The notes under the pieces: model-generated
The model's input: only the letters and a program-made list of their open reading frames with translations
The model's database searches: none
Told to the model about the DNA's origin: nothing
Part shown: positions 1 through 12,025 of the stretch, piece after piece
How the letters are laid out: each line of letters starts with the position of its first letter
Position numbering within the stretch: position 1 is the stretch's first letter
Position numbers and translations under genes: made by a program
From: Paenibacillus sp. BK033
GTDB lineage: Bacteria; Bacillota; Bacilli; Paenibacillales; Paenibacillaceae
Direction of reading: 5' to 3'
Assembly (NCBI RefSeq): GCF_004345425.1
Contig: NZ_SLVP01000004.1
Span: 1-64,000 of the forward strand
DNA length: 64,000 bases

Positions 1-289
<289 letters not shown>

Positions 290-608
290 TGGTGTTTGAC
301 TTGTTCATTACTTGTTTTATCGCTTTTCCGTTATTTCTAACGGGGCAGTTTCGCTCGTTGTTCAGTTTTCAAAGAACAATTTGTTTTTCGTTCATCACCG
401 TATTTCTCAGCGGCGACAAGAGATAATATACCATGAACGCCTAATGGATTGCAAGCATTTTTTAAAAGTATTTTATAAAAACAAAATTAATAAGTTTTAC
501 ATCCCATAATCAAGCTAAAAGCCCTTATAAATCATCCATATTTATAGAGCGTTTATCCTGGAATAAATAATAAAGATCTCGCCAATTTCCAAGGCAAGAT
601 CTTTATTG
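290..608 (-). promoter_or_regulatory. rRNA operon promoter and leader region
   Basis: This gene-free stretch separates the HD-GYP gene from rrs. On the minus strand a sigma-A promoter is visible: TTGCAA at 449-454, an 18-nt spacer and TATATT at 425-430. A very A/T-rich UP-element-like tract lies upstream (about 460-490). Between promoter and 16S is the leader motif typical of Bacillales rRNA operons (reading TTTGAAAACTGAACAA, about 361-376). The leader is about 130 nt. The terminator of the HD-GYP gene occupies 571-605. Confidence 0.8.
571..605 (-). terminator. Terminator after HD-GYP gene
   Basis: Arms at 571-583 and 593-605 form a near-perfect 13-bp hairpin with one wobble or mismatch and a 9-nt loop. 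On the minus strand it is followed by a T-rich run. It lies directly after the stop codon of the HD-GYP gene and insulates that gene from the rRNA promoter. Confidence 0.8.
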
Positions 609-1682
609 TTAACCCATAACTTCTTTTATATGAAGATGTCTTTCGATGGTCAAGTTGATAATCGTGCCGCCAACAGAAACCCATGGTCTTGTAGGGTGTA
701 CGGAATCGCTAAACACAATCTCTCCAACGCGATCATCGCTAAGCTTCACGATGTTGCCATTGTGGAATTGCGTTACCTTCTCCACAAATACCCTGACGTA
801 TGCAGGATCCAGCTTTCCGAAGGAATCGCTCTGGATCTGTTCCAGAACGAAATACGGAGAAGCGGCTTTGCGGTAGAAGCGATTTAAAGTCATTGCATGA
901 TAGATATCCGCAATGGCGACGATTTTGGCATAAGGATGAATCTTGGTTGAATCGATGGCAAGCGGATAGCCGCTGCCGTCAATACGCTCGTGATGCTGAA
1001 GCGCCGTCAGCTTCACTCCCTCGTTTAAAGAGGCAATGTTCTTCAGCAGCTGGTACCCGAATACCGTATGACGCTTCATCTCTTCATTCTCTGCAGTCGT
1101 TAAAGCCGATGGTTTTTCCAATATGTCCGCATCAATCTTAACGTTCCCGATATCGTGAAGCAGACCGGCAAGCGCAACCGGCATCCAATCCTTGCGCGGC
1201 AGTCCGCACCATTGGGCAATACGATAGGAGGTTAGGCTTACCAGTACACTGTTGTGCAGCAAGTATTCGCGCTCCGAAAATTGTCTCGGCACAAACGTAA
1301 GCACTTGATAGCTGCCTTCATACTGCATCATCTTCTCAAGCTGATTCCGGATATCCATTACCGGTATCGGCTGACCGGACCGAATTTCGTTGATAACCCG
1401 CTTCAGGACAGCGATCATCTGGTCGTACTCATCGTGCAGCGGAGTAGAAGAGACAGCAGGAGCTGCTGTCTGCGGCTCCTGCTTTACGTTGTCCTGCGTC
1501 TTATCCGCTTGATTAGCCGGCTGTTCAATCTGTATCTTGGGAACCATGAACGCCTGCATAATATCCAACTCTCTAGGCGTAACGATGCGCCCCTTCTGCA
1601 ATAGCACTCCGCCTAGCGGGGTGAGGACATCTTCGCTGATTTTGTCGCCTAACTTCACCTGTGATAAAGCCACTGTTGCCAC
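609..1682 (-). CDS. HD-GYP domain protein, probable cyclic-di-GMP phosphodiesterase
   Basis: The 357-residue protein has a 50-residue N-terminal module, a low-complexity Gln/Ala/Pro linker (about 54-80) and a C-terminal HD-GYP domain. The metal-binding HD pair is in HDIGN (H176-D177). The signature HHExxDGxGYP is intact at 230-240, and His205 and Asp259 sit where further ligands are expected. Known HD-GYP proteins of this kind hydrolyse c-di-GMP to pGpG or GMP. No membrane segment or receiver domain is seen, so it is probably cytoplasmic. It lies 42 bp after gyrA in the same direction and may be read with it. It is not part of the B. subtilis origin cluster. Confidence 0.88.
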   Translation of the reverse strand: MATVALSQVKLGDKISEDVLTPLGGVLLQKGRIVTPRELDIMQAFMVPKIQIEQPANQADKTQDNVKQEPQTAAPAVSSTPLHDEYDQMIAVLKRVINEIRSGQPIPVMDIRNQLEKMMQYEGSYQVLTFVPRQFSEREYLLHNSVLVSLTSYRIAQWCGLPRKDWMPVALAGLLHDIGNVKIDADILEKPSALTTAENEEMKRHTVFGYQLLKNIASLNEGVKLTALQHHERIDGSGYPLAIDSTKIHPYAKIVAIADIYHAMTLNRFYRKAASPYFVLEQIQSDSFGKLDPAYVRVFVEKVTQFHNGNIVKLSDDRVGEIVFSDSVHPTRPWVSVGGTIINLTIERHLHIKEVMG

Positions 1683-1724
1683 AACGGTCCCCTCCCGATG
1701 TATGCCTATCCTCTATGGTCTGTT

Positions 1725-4232
1725 TTACTCTTCTGCCGGCTCAGTGCCTGCATTCGGTGCTGTATCTTCCAGTCCTTCGCCTTCTTCAAGCGCCTCGTCA
1801 GCTTCTTCGCTGCGTGCTACGCGCGTCACAGTCGACACCGTATCATCCTCACGCGTATTGATCAGCTTGACGCCTTGCGTATTGCGGCCCATTGTCGAAA
1901 TGCCTTCCATGCTCGTACGGATCAGTGTGCCAAGCGCGGTCATAATCATTAGGTCCTCGTCATTCAGAACAACCTTCAAGCTGACGATTGGTCCGTTCTT
2001 GTCAGTAACGTTCAGGGTCTTGATCCCTTTACCGCCCCGGTTCTGGATCCGGTACTCGCTCATTGGCGTACGTTTGCCGTAGCCTTTGGCCGTTACGATA
2101 AGCACATCATTCTCCGGATTAACGACATCCATGTCAATGACGGTATCGTCATCGTCCAGCTGAATGCCTTTTACGCCTGTAGCGGAACGTCCCATGGAAC
2201 GAACATCCTGCTCGGAGAAGCGGATCGACATGCCTTGCGCCGTACCCATTACGATCTCCTGGTTGCCGTCTGTCAGCTTCACGCCGATCAGTTCGTCATC
2301 CTCGCGGATCGAAATCGCAATCAGGCCGACCTTCCGTATATTCATATAATCGTCAAGCGGCGTCTTTTTGACGATGCCCTGGCGAGTCGCAAAGAACAGG
2401 TAGCTGTCCGCATCGAAGCTTTCTACCGGAATAACCGCATTGATCGTTTCTCCTTGTTCAATCTGAATCAAATTGATAATCGGCGTCCCGCGGGCTGTCC
2501 GGCTTAGATCCGGAATCTCGTAAGCCTTCAGTCGGTATACCTTGCCCTTGTTCGTAAAGAACAGCAAGTAATGGTGCGTGTTAGATACGAACAGATGCTC
2601 AACGAAATCATGTTCTTTCGTATCCATGCCAACGACGCCTTTACCGCCGCGCTTCTGGCTGCGGTATGTGGTTACCGGAAGACGCTTGATATAGCCGGTA
2701 TGCGTGATGGAGATGATAACATCCTCGCGAGGAATCAGATCCTCGTCCAGAATCTCCTCGTCGCTCACGGTAATTTCTGTGCGGCGTTCATCGCCGAAAC
2801 GCTCCTTGATCTCGTCAAGCTCTTCGCTGATGATGTTGAGCACAAGCTGCTCATCGGCCAAGATCGCCTTGTACTCGGCAATCTTCTTCATCAGTTCCGC
2901 GTACTCGGCTTCGATCTTGTCGCGTTCCAGACCGGTCAGCCTTTGGAGGCGCATATCAAGAATAGCCTGCGCCTGCTCGTAGCTGAGCGCGAAACGCTCG
3001 ATCAAGCCTTCGCGGGCGATATCCGCCGTTTGCGAAGCACGGATCAGCGCGATAACTTCGTCCAAATGATCAAGGGCAATACGCAGGCCTTCGAGAATAT
3101 GGGCCCTTGCTTCCGCTTTTTTCAGATCGTACTCGGTACGACGGCGAATAACTTCGATCTGATGCTGCAAATAGTAATACAGCATTTCGCGAATATTCAA
3201 CGTCTTAGGCTCGCCGTTAACCAGCGCGAGCATGTTAATCCCGAAGTTGGACTGCATCTGCGTCTGTTTGTACAAGTTGTTCAGCACTACGCTTGGTGTT
3301 ACGTCGCGGCGAAGCTCGATAACGACCCGCATGCCGTTACGGTCGGACTCATCGCGAAGGTCGGTAATTCCCTCAATTTTTTTCTCGCGGACGAGTTCTG
3401 CGATCTTTTCTACGAGACGTGCTTTATTGACTTGATACGGCAGCTCGTAAACGATAATACGGGCTTTGTTACCATTCTCTTCGATCGTTGCGCGAGCGCG
3501 CATCGTTACCGTGCCTCGTCCCGTCAGATAAGCCTGACGGATGCCGCTTAGTCCCATAACAATACCGGCCGTCGGGAAATCCGGGCCTTTTACGTAATCA
3601 ATCAGTTCAACCGGCGTAATCTCCGGATTACGGATCAATGCCTGGATGCCGTCAATAACCTCGGTGAGGTTGTGCGGCGGGATATTGGTTGCCATACCTA
3701 CCGCGATACCTGTTACCCCGTTAACGAGCAGGTTCGGGAAACGCGACGGCAGAACGGCCGGCTCTTTCTCCTCGCCGTCGTAGTTCGGAACAAAATCAAC
3801 GGTTTCTTTATTTAAATCGCGGAGCATCTCCATGGCGATTTTCGACAGACGCGCCTCGGTATACCGCATCGCCGCCGCCATATCTCCGTCAATCGAGCCG
3901 AAGTTGCCATGCCCGTCCACGAGCATGTACCGCATGGAGAAATCCTGCGCCATCCGTACCATCGCTTCGTAAACCGACGAATCGCCGTGCGGATGGTACT
4001 TACCGATTACTTCCCCTACGATCCTCGCAGACTTCTTGTATGGCTTGTCCGAAGACATGCCTAGCTCCGACATTGCGTACAAAATACGACGATGCACCGG
4101 CTTAAGACCGTCCCTTACATCCGGCAATGCGCGGCTTACGATAATACTCATCGCATAGTCCATGAATGAATCGCGCATTTCCGTACCGATGTCGCGGTCT
4201 TTAATTTGCGAATGCTGTTGTTCTTCCGCCAT
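1725..4232 (-). CDS. gyrA: DNA gyrase subunit A
   Basis: This is the 835-residue breakage-reunion subunit of DNA gyrase, which introduces negative supercoils with GyrB. The N-terminal [10 protein letters not shown] motif, the catalytic tyrosine (Tyr124 in AMRYTE) and the quinolone-resistance region [10 protein letters not shown] (Ser85, Glu89, wild-type in appearance) are present. A GyrA box (QKRGGKG) near residue 527 and the repeated C-terminal beta-pinwheel blades follow, with an acidic tail. The ATG start has a strong GGGAGGT ribosome site. A TATAAT hexamer at 4285-4290 on the minus strand marks the likely promoter, without a clear -35. Unlike B. subtilis, it is separated from gyrB by an opposite-strand gene. 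Confidence 0.98.
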   Translation of the reverse strand: MAEEQQHSQIKDRDIGTEMRDSFMDYAMSIIVSRALPDVRDGLKPVHRRILYAMSELGMSSDKPYKKSARIVGEVIGKYHPHGDSSVYEAMVRMAQDFSMRYMLVDGHGNFGSIDGDMAAAMRYTEARLSKIAMEMLRDLNKETVDFVPNYDGEEKEPAVLPSRFPNLLVNGVTGIAVGMATNIPPHNLTEVIDGIQALIRNPEITPVELIDYVKGPDFPTAGIVMGLSGIRQAYLTGRGTVTMRARATIEENGNKARIIVYELPYQVNKARLVEKIAELVREKKIEGITDLRDESDRNGMRVVIELRRDVTPSVVLNNLYKQTQMQSNFGINMLALVNGEPKTLNIREMLYYYLQHQIEVIRRRTEYDLKKAEARAHILEGLRIALDHLDEVIALIRASQTADIAREGLIERFALSYEQAQAILDMRLQRLTGLERDKIEAEYAELMKKIAEYKAILADEQLVLNIISEELDEIKERFGDERRTEITVSDEEILDEDLIPREDVIISITHTGYIKRLPVTTYRSQKRGGKGVVGMDTKEHDFVEHLFVSNTHHYLLFFTNKGKVYRLKAYEIPDLSRTARGTPIINLIQIEQGETINAVIPVESFDADSYLFFATRQGIVKKTPLDDYMNIRKVGLIAISIREDDELIGVKLTDGNQEIVMGTAQGMSIRFSEQDVRSMGRSATGVKGIQLDDDDTVIDMDVVNPENDVLIVTAKGYGKRTPMSEYRIQNRGGKGIKTLNVTDKNGPIVSLKVVLNDEDLMIMTALGTLIRTSMEGISTMGRNTQGVKLINTREDDTVSTVTRVARSEEADEALEEGEGLEDTAPNAGTEPAEE

Positions 4233-4284
4233 GTTTTACCTCCCTGACGTCATCAATCTGCAAACCTTGTCAAACATGATAACC

Positions 4285-4290
4285 ATTATA
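4285..4290 (-). promoter_or_regulatory. Candidate gyrA -10 element
   Basis: A perfect TATAAT on the minus strand lies about 55 nt before the gyrA start. The -35 region is poor. The surrounding gyrA/YheC-type spacer (4233-4527) is A/T-rich and holds short inverted repeats, including GGCAAATTGCC at 4348-4358 and a TTGCCTA/TAGGCAA pair at 4354-4383. These could be operators or hairpins for either gene. Confidence 0.4.
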
Positions 4291-4527
4291 TTACTTTCAC
4301 AAAAAAGGCACGGCTAAACGCCCTGCATCCGTTTCATCTATGAAACCGGCAAATTGCCTAAAAAAATAATGAAAAATAGGCAAATAACTCGTATCTTTTC
4401 GTGCCCGGTCCGCCATAAAATAAACAGACCCAAATTACATTATACCACTCATTCCAAAGTCTGTCTTCTTCTTGATGCGCAATCTTCACCGCTTAATACC
4501 CGTTCCCAAGGGAAAGGAGCAACAACA

Positions 4528-5289
4528 TTGTCTATTCAATTGGTATACAGCAAATGGGAGAAAACCAACGTACTTCTACACTCGCCAGCTCTCCGTGAAT
4601 ATATACCTTCAACCAAGCTTTTCAACAAGGAAAATCTGCAGCAGATGCTTGCCGAATACGGGATGGTCTACGTCAAGCCGGTAAACGGCACCTTCGGCAA
4701 AGGCGTGATGCGCGTAGAACGGCTTAAGCAGGCTGCCAAGGGCTACAAGTATCAACTGAACACCACGATCCGGACTTTTCCTACCCTTGAGCTGCTGCAC
4801 CAAAGCCTTGTAAAAAGAATTAACGGCAGGCGTTATCTTGTTCAAAGGGGCATCGATCTGCTCCGTCACAAAAAACGGCGCTTCGATATCCGTGTGATGG
4901 TACAGCGCAACGAGAATAACCATTGGGAGGCTACCGGCATTATCGGCCGTCTTGCCCATCCTGCCAAGGTAGTGACTAACTACCATAACGGCGGCACCCC
5001 GATGTCCTTCGAACGCTTGCTTTCTTCTCATCAATCGCCGACCCAGAAGATGATATACGCCATGCGCCTTAAACAAATCAGCCTGGATATCGCAAAAGAG
5101 CTGGAGAAGCACTACCCCGGCATCAAGGAGCTTGGAATCGATATCGCCATTGACCAGCAGCATCGGCCCTGGATTCTTGAAGTAAACACAAAGCCCGATG
5201 CCTTTATCTTCCGGAAGCTCGAGGACAAGACGATGTTCCGCAAAATCTATCAGTATGCCGTCTCTTACGGCCGTTACAAAAAGAAATAG
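4528..5289 (+). CDS. YheC/YheD-family ATP-grasp protein (endospore coat-associated)
   Basis: The 253-residue protein matches the YheC/YheD ATP-grasp family. Visible features are the glycine-rich ATP loop (KPVNGTFGKG), LVQRGIDLL, a conserved FDIRVMVQ strand and the C-terminal GIDIAID...ILEVNTKPD metal/ATP site. The start is TTG at 4528, with GGAAAGGAG ending 8 nt upstream. Upstream in-frame ATGs (4354, 4372) give a non-conserved extension and lack a ribosome site. Family members are associated with spores in Bacillus, but the substrate is unknown. The gene runs against replication and against both flanking gyrase genes, so it is probably an insertion in the ancestral gyrB-gyrA operon. Confidence 0.82.
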   Translation: MSIQLVYSKWEKTNVLLHSPALREYIPSTKLFNKENLQQMLAEYGMVYVKPVNGTFGKGVMRVERLKQAAKGYKYQLNTTIRTFPTLELLHQSLVKRINGRRYLVQRGIDLLRHKKRRFDIRVMVQRNENNHWEATGIIGRLAHPAKVVTNYHNGGTPMSFERLLSSHQSPTQKMIYAMRLKQISLDIAKELEKHYPGIKELGIDIAIDQQHRPWILEVNTKPDAFIFRKLEDKTMFRKIYQYAVSYGRYKKK

Positions 5290-5315
5290 CCGCCCGCAAG
5301 GACGGCTATATTTTT
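5286..5315 (+). terminator. Terminator between the YheC-like gene and gyrB
   Basis: ATAGCCG (5286-5292) pairs with CGGCTAT (5303-5309), followed by a T run at 5311-5315. It overlaps the stop codon of the YheC/D-type gene. The stem is short. It may also slow transcription coming the other way from gyrB. Confidence 0.65.
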
Positions 5316-5316
5316 G

Positions 5317-7254
<1,938 letters not shown>

Positions 7255-7265
7255 CTAGGCTGCTT

Positions 7266-7517
7266 CTAGCCATTCGCCGCAAAATGATGGGCCCGTTTCT
7301 TCAAAGTAGAGGATGAAATCGGCGAATAATAGATTTTCTGCTTCGTCACAACAATGGATTTGGGCTCTTCTTCACCAATTGTTTCGACATCTTTGCGTTT
7401 ACGGGCTCCTGCCACAAACTGCTTGGATAGCTTGGAGGATTGCTCTATCGATATATCAAAAATGGCTACCAGCTCGGCAGCCCGGATAATTTTCTCGCCG
7501 CCCAAATGGATATACAT
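7266..7517 (-). CDS. remB: Extracellular matrix regulator RemB (YaaB, DUF370)
   Basis: The 83-residue protein begins MYIHLGGEKII and matches the RemA/RemB (DUF370) family. In B. subtilis RemB sits between recF and gyrB, exactly as here, and RemA-type proteins act as DNA-binding activators of matrix genes. A strong purine-rich ribosome site (GGAGGCGGAGG) precedes the ATG. The C-terminal half, with VVTKQKIYYSPISSSTL, is characteristic. It is 30 bp from recF and 41 bp from gyrB, so it is probably in one operon with them. Confidence 0.9.
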   Translation of the reverse strand: MYIHLGGEKIIRAAELVAIFDISIEQSSKLSKQFVAGARKRKDVETIGEEEPKSIVVTKQKIYYSPISSSTLKKRAHHFAANG

Positions 7518-7547
7518 GTCCTCCGCCTCCCGTTTAAATGCCCGTTA

Positions 7548-8657
7548 TCAGCGCATCACTCGGCCTTCCCGCACATCGTAGATCCCGGCGCCCTGGAGTT
7601 TGCTCACATTCACGCTCTCGAGTCCGGTCGTTGTAATAAACGTCTGAACCTTGCTCTGAAACGTCTCGATGAGCTGCGTCTGCCGGTTCTGATCCAGCTC
7701 AGACAAGACATCATCAAGCAATAGCAGCGGGTATTCCCCAATTTCCTCGCAGATCAGCTCTATCTCGGCAAGCTTGAGAGACAACGCGGTTGTGCGCTGC
7801 TGTCCCTGCGACCCGTACACAGCCGCCTCCTTACCGTTGATAAAGAAAGCCATGTCGTCGCGATGAGGCCCCACGAGCGACATTCCTCTGCGAATCTCCT
7901 GATCTTTCACCTGTGATAACTTTAACATAAATTGCTCAAATAAAACAGTTTCATCTTCGGAGGCGCCGCCGTCGAAGGACGGGCGGTACTCAATGGTGAG
8001 GCGCTCGCCGCCCGCCGTAATGCCGGAATGAATGTGCTCCGCCCACCGTTGTAATTTATGAATAAAGTGTTTCCTTTTTTTCATAATTTTAACACCGTGC
8101 TCGGCAAGCTGCATATTCCAAATATCCAGCATGGCCTGCTGTGAGCCTCCTGGGGAGGCGGTCTTCAGATAATTGTTTCGCTGCGCAAGCACCTTGGTGT
8201 ATTGCGTCAGGGTATGCAAATAACCGGGCTGTACTTGGCCGATTTCCATATCGAGAAACCGTCTTCGTATGCCCGGCGTTCCTTTTACAATTTCCAGATC
8301 CTCTGGCGCAAACATGACGACGTTCAGCGATCCGATGAAATCGCTGAGCTTGCGCTGCTCCAATCCGTTAATCTTTGCCTTCTTGCCTTGCGAGGAATAC
8401 ATCAAATCAAGCTTAACCGTGCCGTAACGCTTCTCCACCTCGCCATGGATGCGGGCCGAATCGGCTTCCCAGCCGATCAGCTCCTTATCCTTGGAAGTGC
8501 GGTGCGACTTGGTGAGGGCAAGCGCAAAGATCGCTTCCAGCAAATTCGTCTTCCCCTGCGCGTTAGGTCCGACAAACAAGTTGACCTTATTGTCCGTTTC
8601 GAGCTCAAGCTCTTTGTAGTTGCGATAGTTTTGCAATTGAATGCTTTTTAAAAACAC
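7548..8657 (-). CDS. recF: DNA replication and repair protein RecF
   Basis: The 369-residue SMC-like ATPase loads RecA on gapped DNA with RecO/RecR. The Walker A motif is GPNAQGKTN near residue 30. The ABC signature region (GSQGQQRT) and Walker B (LLLLDDVLSELD) lie in the C-terminal third. Length is normal. The start is GTG at 8655-8657, with GGGAGG about 10 nt upstream. It follows dnaN and yaaA as in most Firmicutes origins. Confidence 0.96.
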   Translation of the reverse strand: MFLKSIQLQNYRNYKELELETDNKVNLFVGPNAQGKTNLLEAIFALALTKSHRTSKDKELIGWEADSARIHGEVEKRYGTVKLDLMYSSQGKKAKINGLEQRKLSDFIGSLNVVMFAPEDLEIVKGTPGIRRRFLDMEIGQVQPGYLHTLTQYTKVLAQRNNYLKTASPGGSQQAMLDIWNMQLAEHGVKIMKKRKHFIHKLQRWAEHIHSGITAGGERLTIEYRPSFDGGASEDETVLFEQFMLKLSQVKDQEIRRGMSLVGPHRDDMAFFINGKEAAVYGSQGQQRTTALSLKLAEIELICEEIGEYPLLLLDDVLSELDQNRQTQLIETFQSKVQTFITTTGLESVNVSKLQGAGIYDVREGRVMR

Positions 8658-8695
8658 GTTCGTTTGTCCTCCCGGCCTGGCCGCTTCTTAAGCAT

Positions 8696-8914
8696 TTATG
8701 CCCCGGTCACCGTAAAGACGCCGCAGCCTTCCACTTCAACGCGGTCACCGACGTACAGCTTTCTGCCGCGGCGGTTATCCACAACTCCGTTTACGTGAAC
8801 TTCGTTTTCCTGCAAGAAAAATTTCGCGTGTCCACCTGTGGATATACAATCAGCCAGTTTTAAACACTGTCCAAGCGTAATGTACTCGTCGCGAATGGCG
8901 ATTTCCTTCATCAC
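8696..8914 (-). CDS. yaaA: S4-domain RNA-binding protein YaaA (RlbA)
   Basis: The 72-residue protein is almost entirely an S4 RNA-binding fold (YITLGQCLKLAD, then NEVHVNGVVDNRRGRKLYVGDRVEV). The small S4 protein between dnaN and recF is conserved across Bacillales and is thought to act in 50S ribosome assembly. The start MMKEIAI has two adjacent ATGs and the first is used here. It is most likely co-transcribed with dnaN and recF. Confidence 0.93.
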   Translation of the reverse strand: MMKEIAIRDEYITLGQCLKLADCISTGGHAKFFLQENEVHVNGVVDNRRGRKLYVGDRVEVEGCGVFTVTGA

Positions 8915-8959
8915 TTGCTCACCTGCCTTTCACCCGTTATTGCATCAGCTTGACTGATC

Positions 8960-10102
8960 TTAATTCGTTGTTCGATAAGGCAAGATCACATACGTATTGT
9001 AGGAATGGTCGGTCGGACGAATAACGATTGGGCTCATTGCCCCGGTAAAGCCGATAAAGATCTGCTCGCTGTCAATGACTTTAAGCACGTCCAGCATATA
9101 TTTGGAGTTGAACGCAATCTTAAGCGGCTCGCCGTCGAATTGCTTCGCGTCCAGCTGCTCGGTAACACGGCCAAGCTCCGTCGAGCTCGAAGAAATTTCG
9201 ATCGCGCCGTTATCCAGCGTTGTCAGACGAACGATGTTGGTTTTCTCTTCTCTCGACATCAAATACGCGCGATCGATGGCATCCGTCAAATTTTTCGTAT
9301 CAAGAACGAGTTCTGTTTTGAACATGCTCGGAATAATTTTAGAAGTATCCGGGTAAGTCCCGTCGAGCACGCGAGTGTAGAACAGGACATTGCCGATCTT
9401 GAACAAAACCTGGTTGTCGGCTACGACAATGTCAACGAGCCCGTGCTGATCCGGAACCAGCTTCGACAGCTCGACTAACGTTTTCGCTGCGATTACAACA
9501 TTGTTGAACCGATAGTCGGCGGCGGTCTCCGCCTGCGCGATACGGCTGGCCAGACGGTGGCGGTCGGTCGCCACAAACTTCAGCTGCTTGTCCTGCAGGC
9601 TCCAGAGCACCCCGGTAAGAATAGGTGTCTGCTCATTAACGGAGGCGGCCAGAACCGTCTGGCGGATCATTGCCTTCAGAAGATCGCCAGGCATTTGGAA
9701 CAGTTCATTTTGCTCGATGGATGGAAGCACGGGGAATTCCTCCGGATCCAGACCAACCATTTGAATATCCGTCGAACCGGAACGGATCAGGGTTTGGAAA
9801 TGAGCGCCTACTTCAATTTCAACATTGTCAGACGGAAGCTTCTTCACGATTTCGACAAAAAATTTGGCGGGAAGAACGACATTGCCCGGTTTATCCACAT
9901 TCGCAATAACGAGGTCATCCCGTTCTACAGGGATGAAGCTTTGAATAGATATATCGGTATCACTTGCCGTTAAGGTAACTCCTTGATGGGTAACTTCAAT
10001 CTTGATGCCGCCGAGAATAGGAATTGTCGGACGGGAAGAAGCCGCTTTTGCAACCTGTTGAATGGCTTCGTTCAGTTCATGTTTGGAAATCGAAAGTTTC
10101 AT
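8960..10102 (-). CDS. dnaN: DNA polymerase III beta sliding clamp
   Basis: The 380-residue beta clamp is the ring-shaped processivity factor for DNA polymerase III, which also recruits MutS/MutL, ligase and others through its hydrophobic cleft. The N-terminal MKLSISKHELNEAIQ, the central TDRHRLASR and the C-terminal MSPIVIRP...YVILPYR are all family hallmarks. Length is typical. The ATG has AGGAGTG upstream. It is separated from dnaA by a 247-bp spacer that contains part of the origin. Confidence 0.98.
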   Translation of the reverse strand: MKLSISKHELNEAIQQVAKAASSRPTIPILGGIKIEVTHQGVTLTASDTDISIQSFIPVERDDLVIANVDKPGNVVLPAKFFVEIVKKLPSDNVEIEVGAHFQTLIRSGSTDIQMVGLDPEEFPVLPSIEQNELFQMPGDLLKAMIRQTVLAASVNEQTPILTGVLWSLQDKQLKFVATDRHRLASRIAQAETAADYRFNNVVIAAKTLVELSKLVPDQHGLVDIVVADNQVLFKIGNVLFYTRVLDGTYPDTSKIIPSMFKTELVLDTKNLTDAIDRAYLMSREEKTNIVRLTTLDNGAIEISSSSTELGRVTEQLDAKQFDGEPLKIAFNSKYMLDVLKVIDSEQIFIGFTGAMSPIVIRPTDHSYNTYVILPYRTTN

Positions 10103-10203
10103 GGTTTCACTCCTAAGTCCGTTTCGGATCGATGGTTGTTGGATTTCGTGGTTTTAAAAAATCGGCGAAGCCGTAATGGGCGTTTTCGCCCTATTTTGAT
10201 GAT

Positions 10204-10259
10204 GTTTTTTTAAAAAAATATAGTAGTCGTAGTAGTAGGCGGCGTTAATATGTGGATAA
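10204..10259 (-). other. oriC unwinding element: DnaA box, GC cluster, DnaA-trios, AT tract
   Basis: In the dnaA-dnaN spacer a perfect DnaA box (TTATCCACA on the minus strand, 10251-10259) is followed leftward by TATTAA, a GC cluster (10239-10244) and six triplets at 10221-10238 reading TAG TAG TCG TAG TAG TAG on the plus strand. An A/T tract (10204-10220) follows. Read 3' to 5' this is the GAT repeat called the DnaA-trio. In B. subtilis DnaA loads onto it to melt the origin. Order, orientation and spacing all fit. Confidence 0.85.
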
Positions 10260-10285
10260 CCGTCTAAAACACGGATAAAGCAAGC

Positions 10286-10314
10286 CTATCCACATGTGTA
10301 TAGCTTGTGCATAG
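10286..10314. other. Additional DnaA boxes in the dnaA-dnaN spacer
   Basis: CTATCCACA (10286-10294, one mismatch to TTATCCACA) is followed by two weaker reverse-oriented boxes at 10295-10303 and 10306-10314, with two mismatches each. Together with the perfect box at 10251 they form the downstream DnaA-box cluster of a bipartite origin. Confidence 0.7.
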
Positions 10315-10349
10315 GCTTGCTTGGTTGTTCATATAGAAGTGAATAACTT

Positions 10350-11702
10350 TTACGTGTGATTTTTGATCTTTTCGGTCAGGTTCTGCAAAATCTTGTACAA
10401 GTCCTGGTCTTGCTTGAGCTGCTGCGAAATTTTCTCATGCGCGTGGATGACTGTCGTATGATCACGCCCGCCGAAAGCCTCGCCGATCTTCGGAAGCGAA
10501 TAATCGGTTAGCTCACGCGAGAGATACATGGCGATTTGCCGCGGATAGGCAACCGCTTTGGTCCGTTTCCGCGCTTTGAACTCCTCGAGACGCAGCCCGT
10601 AGAACTCGCCAACCTTTGTCTGGATATCGTTTATGGTAATCATTTTGGGACGGCTGGACGGAATAATATCCTTTAACGCTTCGGCAGCCAGATGGGACGT
10701 AATGTCCTGATTAATAAGCGAGGAGTAAGCGACTACGCGGATGAGGGCGCCTTCCAGCTCGCGAATATTCGTATCGATCTGGTTCGCAATGTAGACCATC
10801 GCTTCATTCGGAATATCAAGGTTCTCCGCTTTCGCTTTTTTTCGCAAAATCGCGATCCTTGTCTCCAAATCCGGTGCCTGAATATCCGTTATTAATCCCC
10901 ATTCGAACCGCGAACGCAGTCTTTCCTCCAAAGTCGGAATTTCTTTTGGCGTACGGTCACTGGAGATGACGATTTGCTTCCGCTCTTCATGCAAGGCATT
11001 AAAGGTATGGAAGAACTCCTCCTGCGTACCGTCTTTACCGGCCAAAAACTGAATATCGTCAATCAGCAGCACGTCGATATTGCGATATTTGTTGCGGAAG
11101 CTCTCGCCTCTATTATCCCGGATCGCATTAATGAACTCGTTCGTGAATTTCTCGGACGAAATGTACATGATCTTCGTGCTTGGATTGTGATCCATGATGT
11201 AGTGGCCGATGGCATGCATCAAGTGAGTCTTGCCGAGTCCTACGCCGCCGTATAAAAAGAGCGGATTATAGGCTTTCGCCGGCGCTTCCGCCACGGCAAG
11301 CGATGCCGCATGCGCAAAGCGGTTGTTGGCCCCGATGACAAACGTATCAAACGTATATTTCGGGTTAAGCATATGATTGAATGTCTCTTCTTGTATGATT
11401 GGTACTTCCGCAGCCTTTGGCAAAGCAGGCGGCGCAAGATCAGCCGGCTTCGCCTCTTCGATCGAAAAGCGTACGTCTACCTGTCTGCCGAGAAACTCAA
11501 ACAAGGTGTTGCGAATTAATTTGGTATACCGGCCTTCCAGCCATTCAGCCGCAAATGTTGTCGGCGCCGTCACTTCCAGGAGCGAATCGTTCACAAAGGA
11601 AGCTTTGGTCGCTTTAAACCAGGTATCGAAACTGGGTTTGCTTAGTTTCGTCTGAATGATTGACAACACTTGCTGCCATAAATCATAGGTATGGCTGTCC
11701 AC
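10350..11702 (-). CDS. dnaA: Chromosomal replication initiator protein DnaA
   Basis: The 450-residue AAA+ initiator binds TTATCCACA boxes and opens oriC. Domain I is at 1-80 and a short Ala/Pro-rich domain II follows. Domain III carries Walker A (GGVGLGKTH) and Walker B (LLIDDIQF). Domain IV ends with the DNA-binding signature [18 protein letters not shown] at 11700-11702 is chosen because AAGGAG lies 8 nt upstream and the protein then begins MDSHTYDLW like its homologues. The GTG three codons earlier overlaps the ribosome site. Box clusters flank both ends of the gene. Confidence 0.97.
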   Translation of the reverse strand: MDSHTYDLWQQVLSIIQTKLSKPSFDTWFKATKASFVNDSLLEVTAPTTFAAEWLEGRYTKLIRNTLFEFLGRQVDVRFSIEEAKPADLAPPALPKAAEVPIIQEETFNHMLNPKYTFDTFVIGANNRFAHAASLAVAEAPAKAYNPLFLYGGVGLGKTHLMHAIGHYIMDHNPSTKIMYISSEKFTNEFINAIRDNRGESFRNKYRNIDVLLIDDIQFLAGKDGTQEEFFHTFNALHEERKQIVISSDRTPKEIPTLEERLRSRFEWGLITDIQAPDLETRIAILRKKAKAENLDIPNEAMVYIANQIDTNIRELEGALIRVVAYSSLINQDITSHLAAEALKDIIPSSRPKMITINDIQTKVGEFYGLRLEEFKARKRTKAVAYPRQIAMYLSRELTDYSLPKIGEAFGGRDHTTVIHAHEKISQQLKQDQDLYKILQNLTEKIKNHT

Positions 11703-11754
11703 AGACGTCACTCCTTATCAAAAATCGCCGAATAGGCGCAATTAAGCCAAATCA

Positions 11755-11761
11755 TGTCGAA
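11755..11761 (+). promoter_or_regulatory. Spo0A box in oriC
   Basis: TGTCGAA is a perfect 0A box about 55 bp upstream of the dnaA start. In B. subtilis Spo0A~P binds similar boxes in oriC and restrains initiation at the onset of sporulation. A second perfect copy lies at 12026-12032 on the other strand. Confidence 0.5.
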
Positions 11762-12025
11762 TGAATGGTGATTATTACGAAATACCCACAATATGAAGAA
11801 TAATAGGAACATGAGTTATGAATAGGGGATGAGTTTGTTCACATTGTTATCCACAGGCTGTTGATAAAAGATGCTAAATCGATGAGGTATTCACACCGAA
11901 AACATAATAATCATAGCAAAAGATCCCTTGTATTTCAACGAATTGTGAGATTTTATCCACAAATTCAATAGCTTGTGCATAAAAGTTATCTACACCACTA
12001 CATATTGTTAATATCTTGTTACCAT

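Noticed and set aside
2571..3551. 326-codon open frame antisense to gyrA
   Set aside because: Shadow of a highly conserved gyrA region; no start signals.
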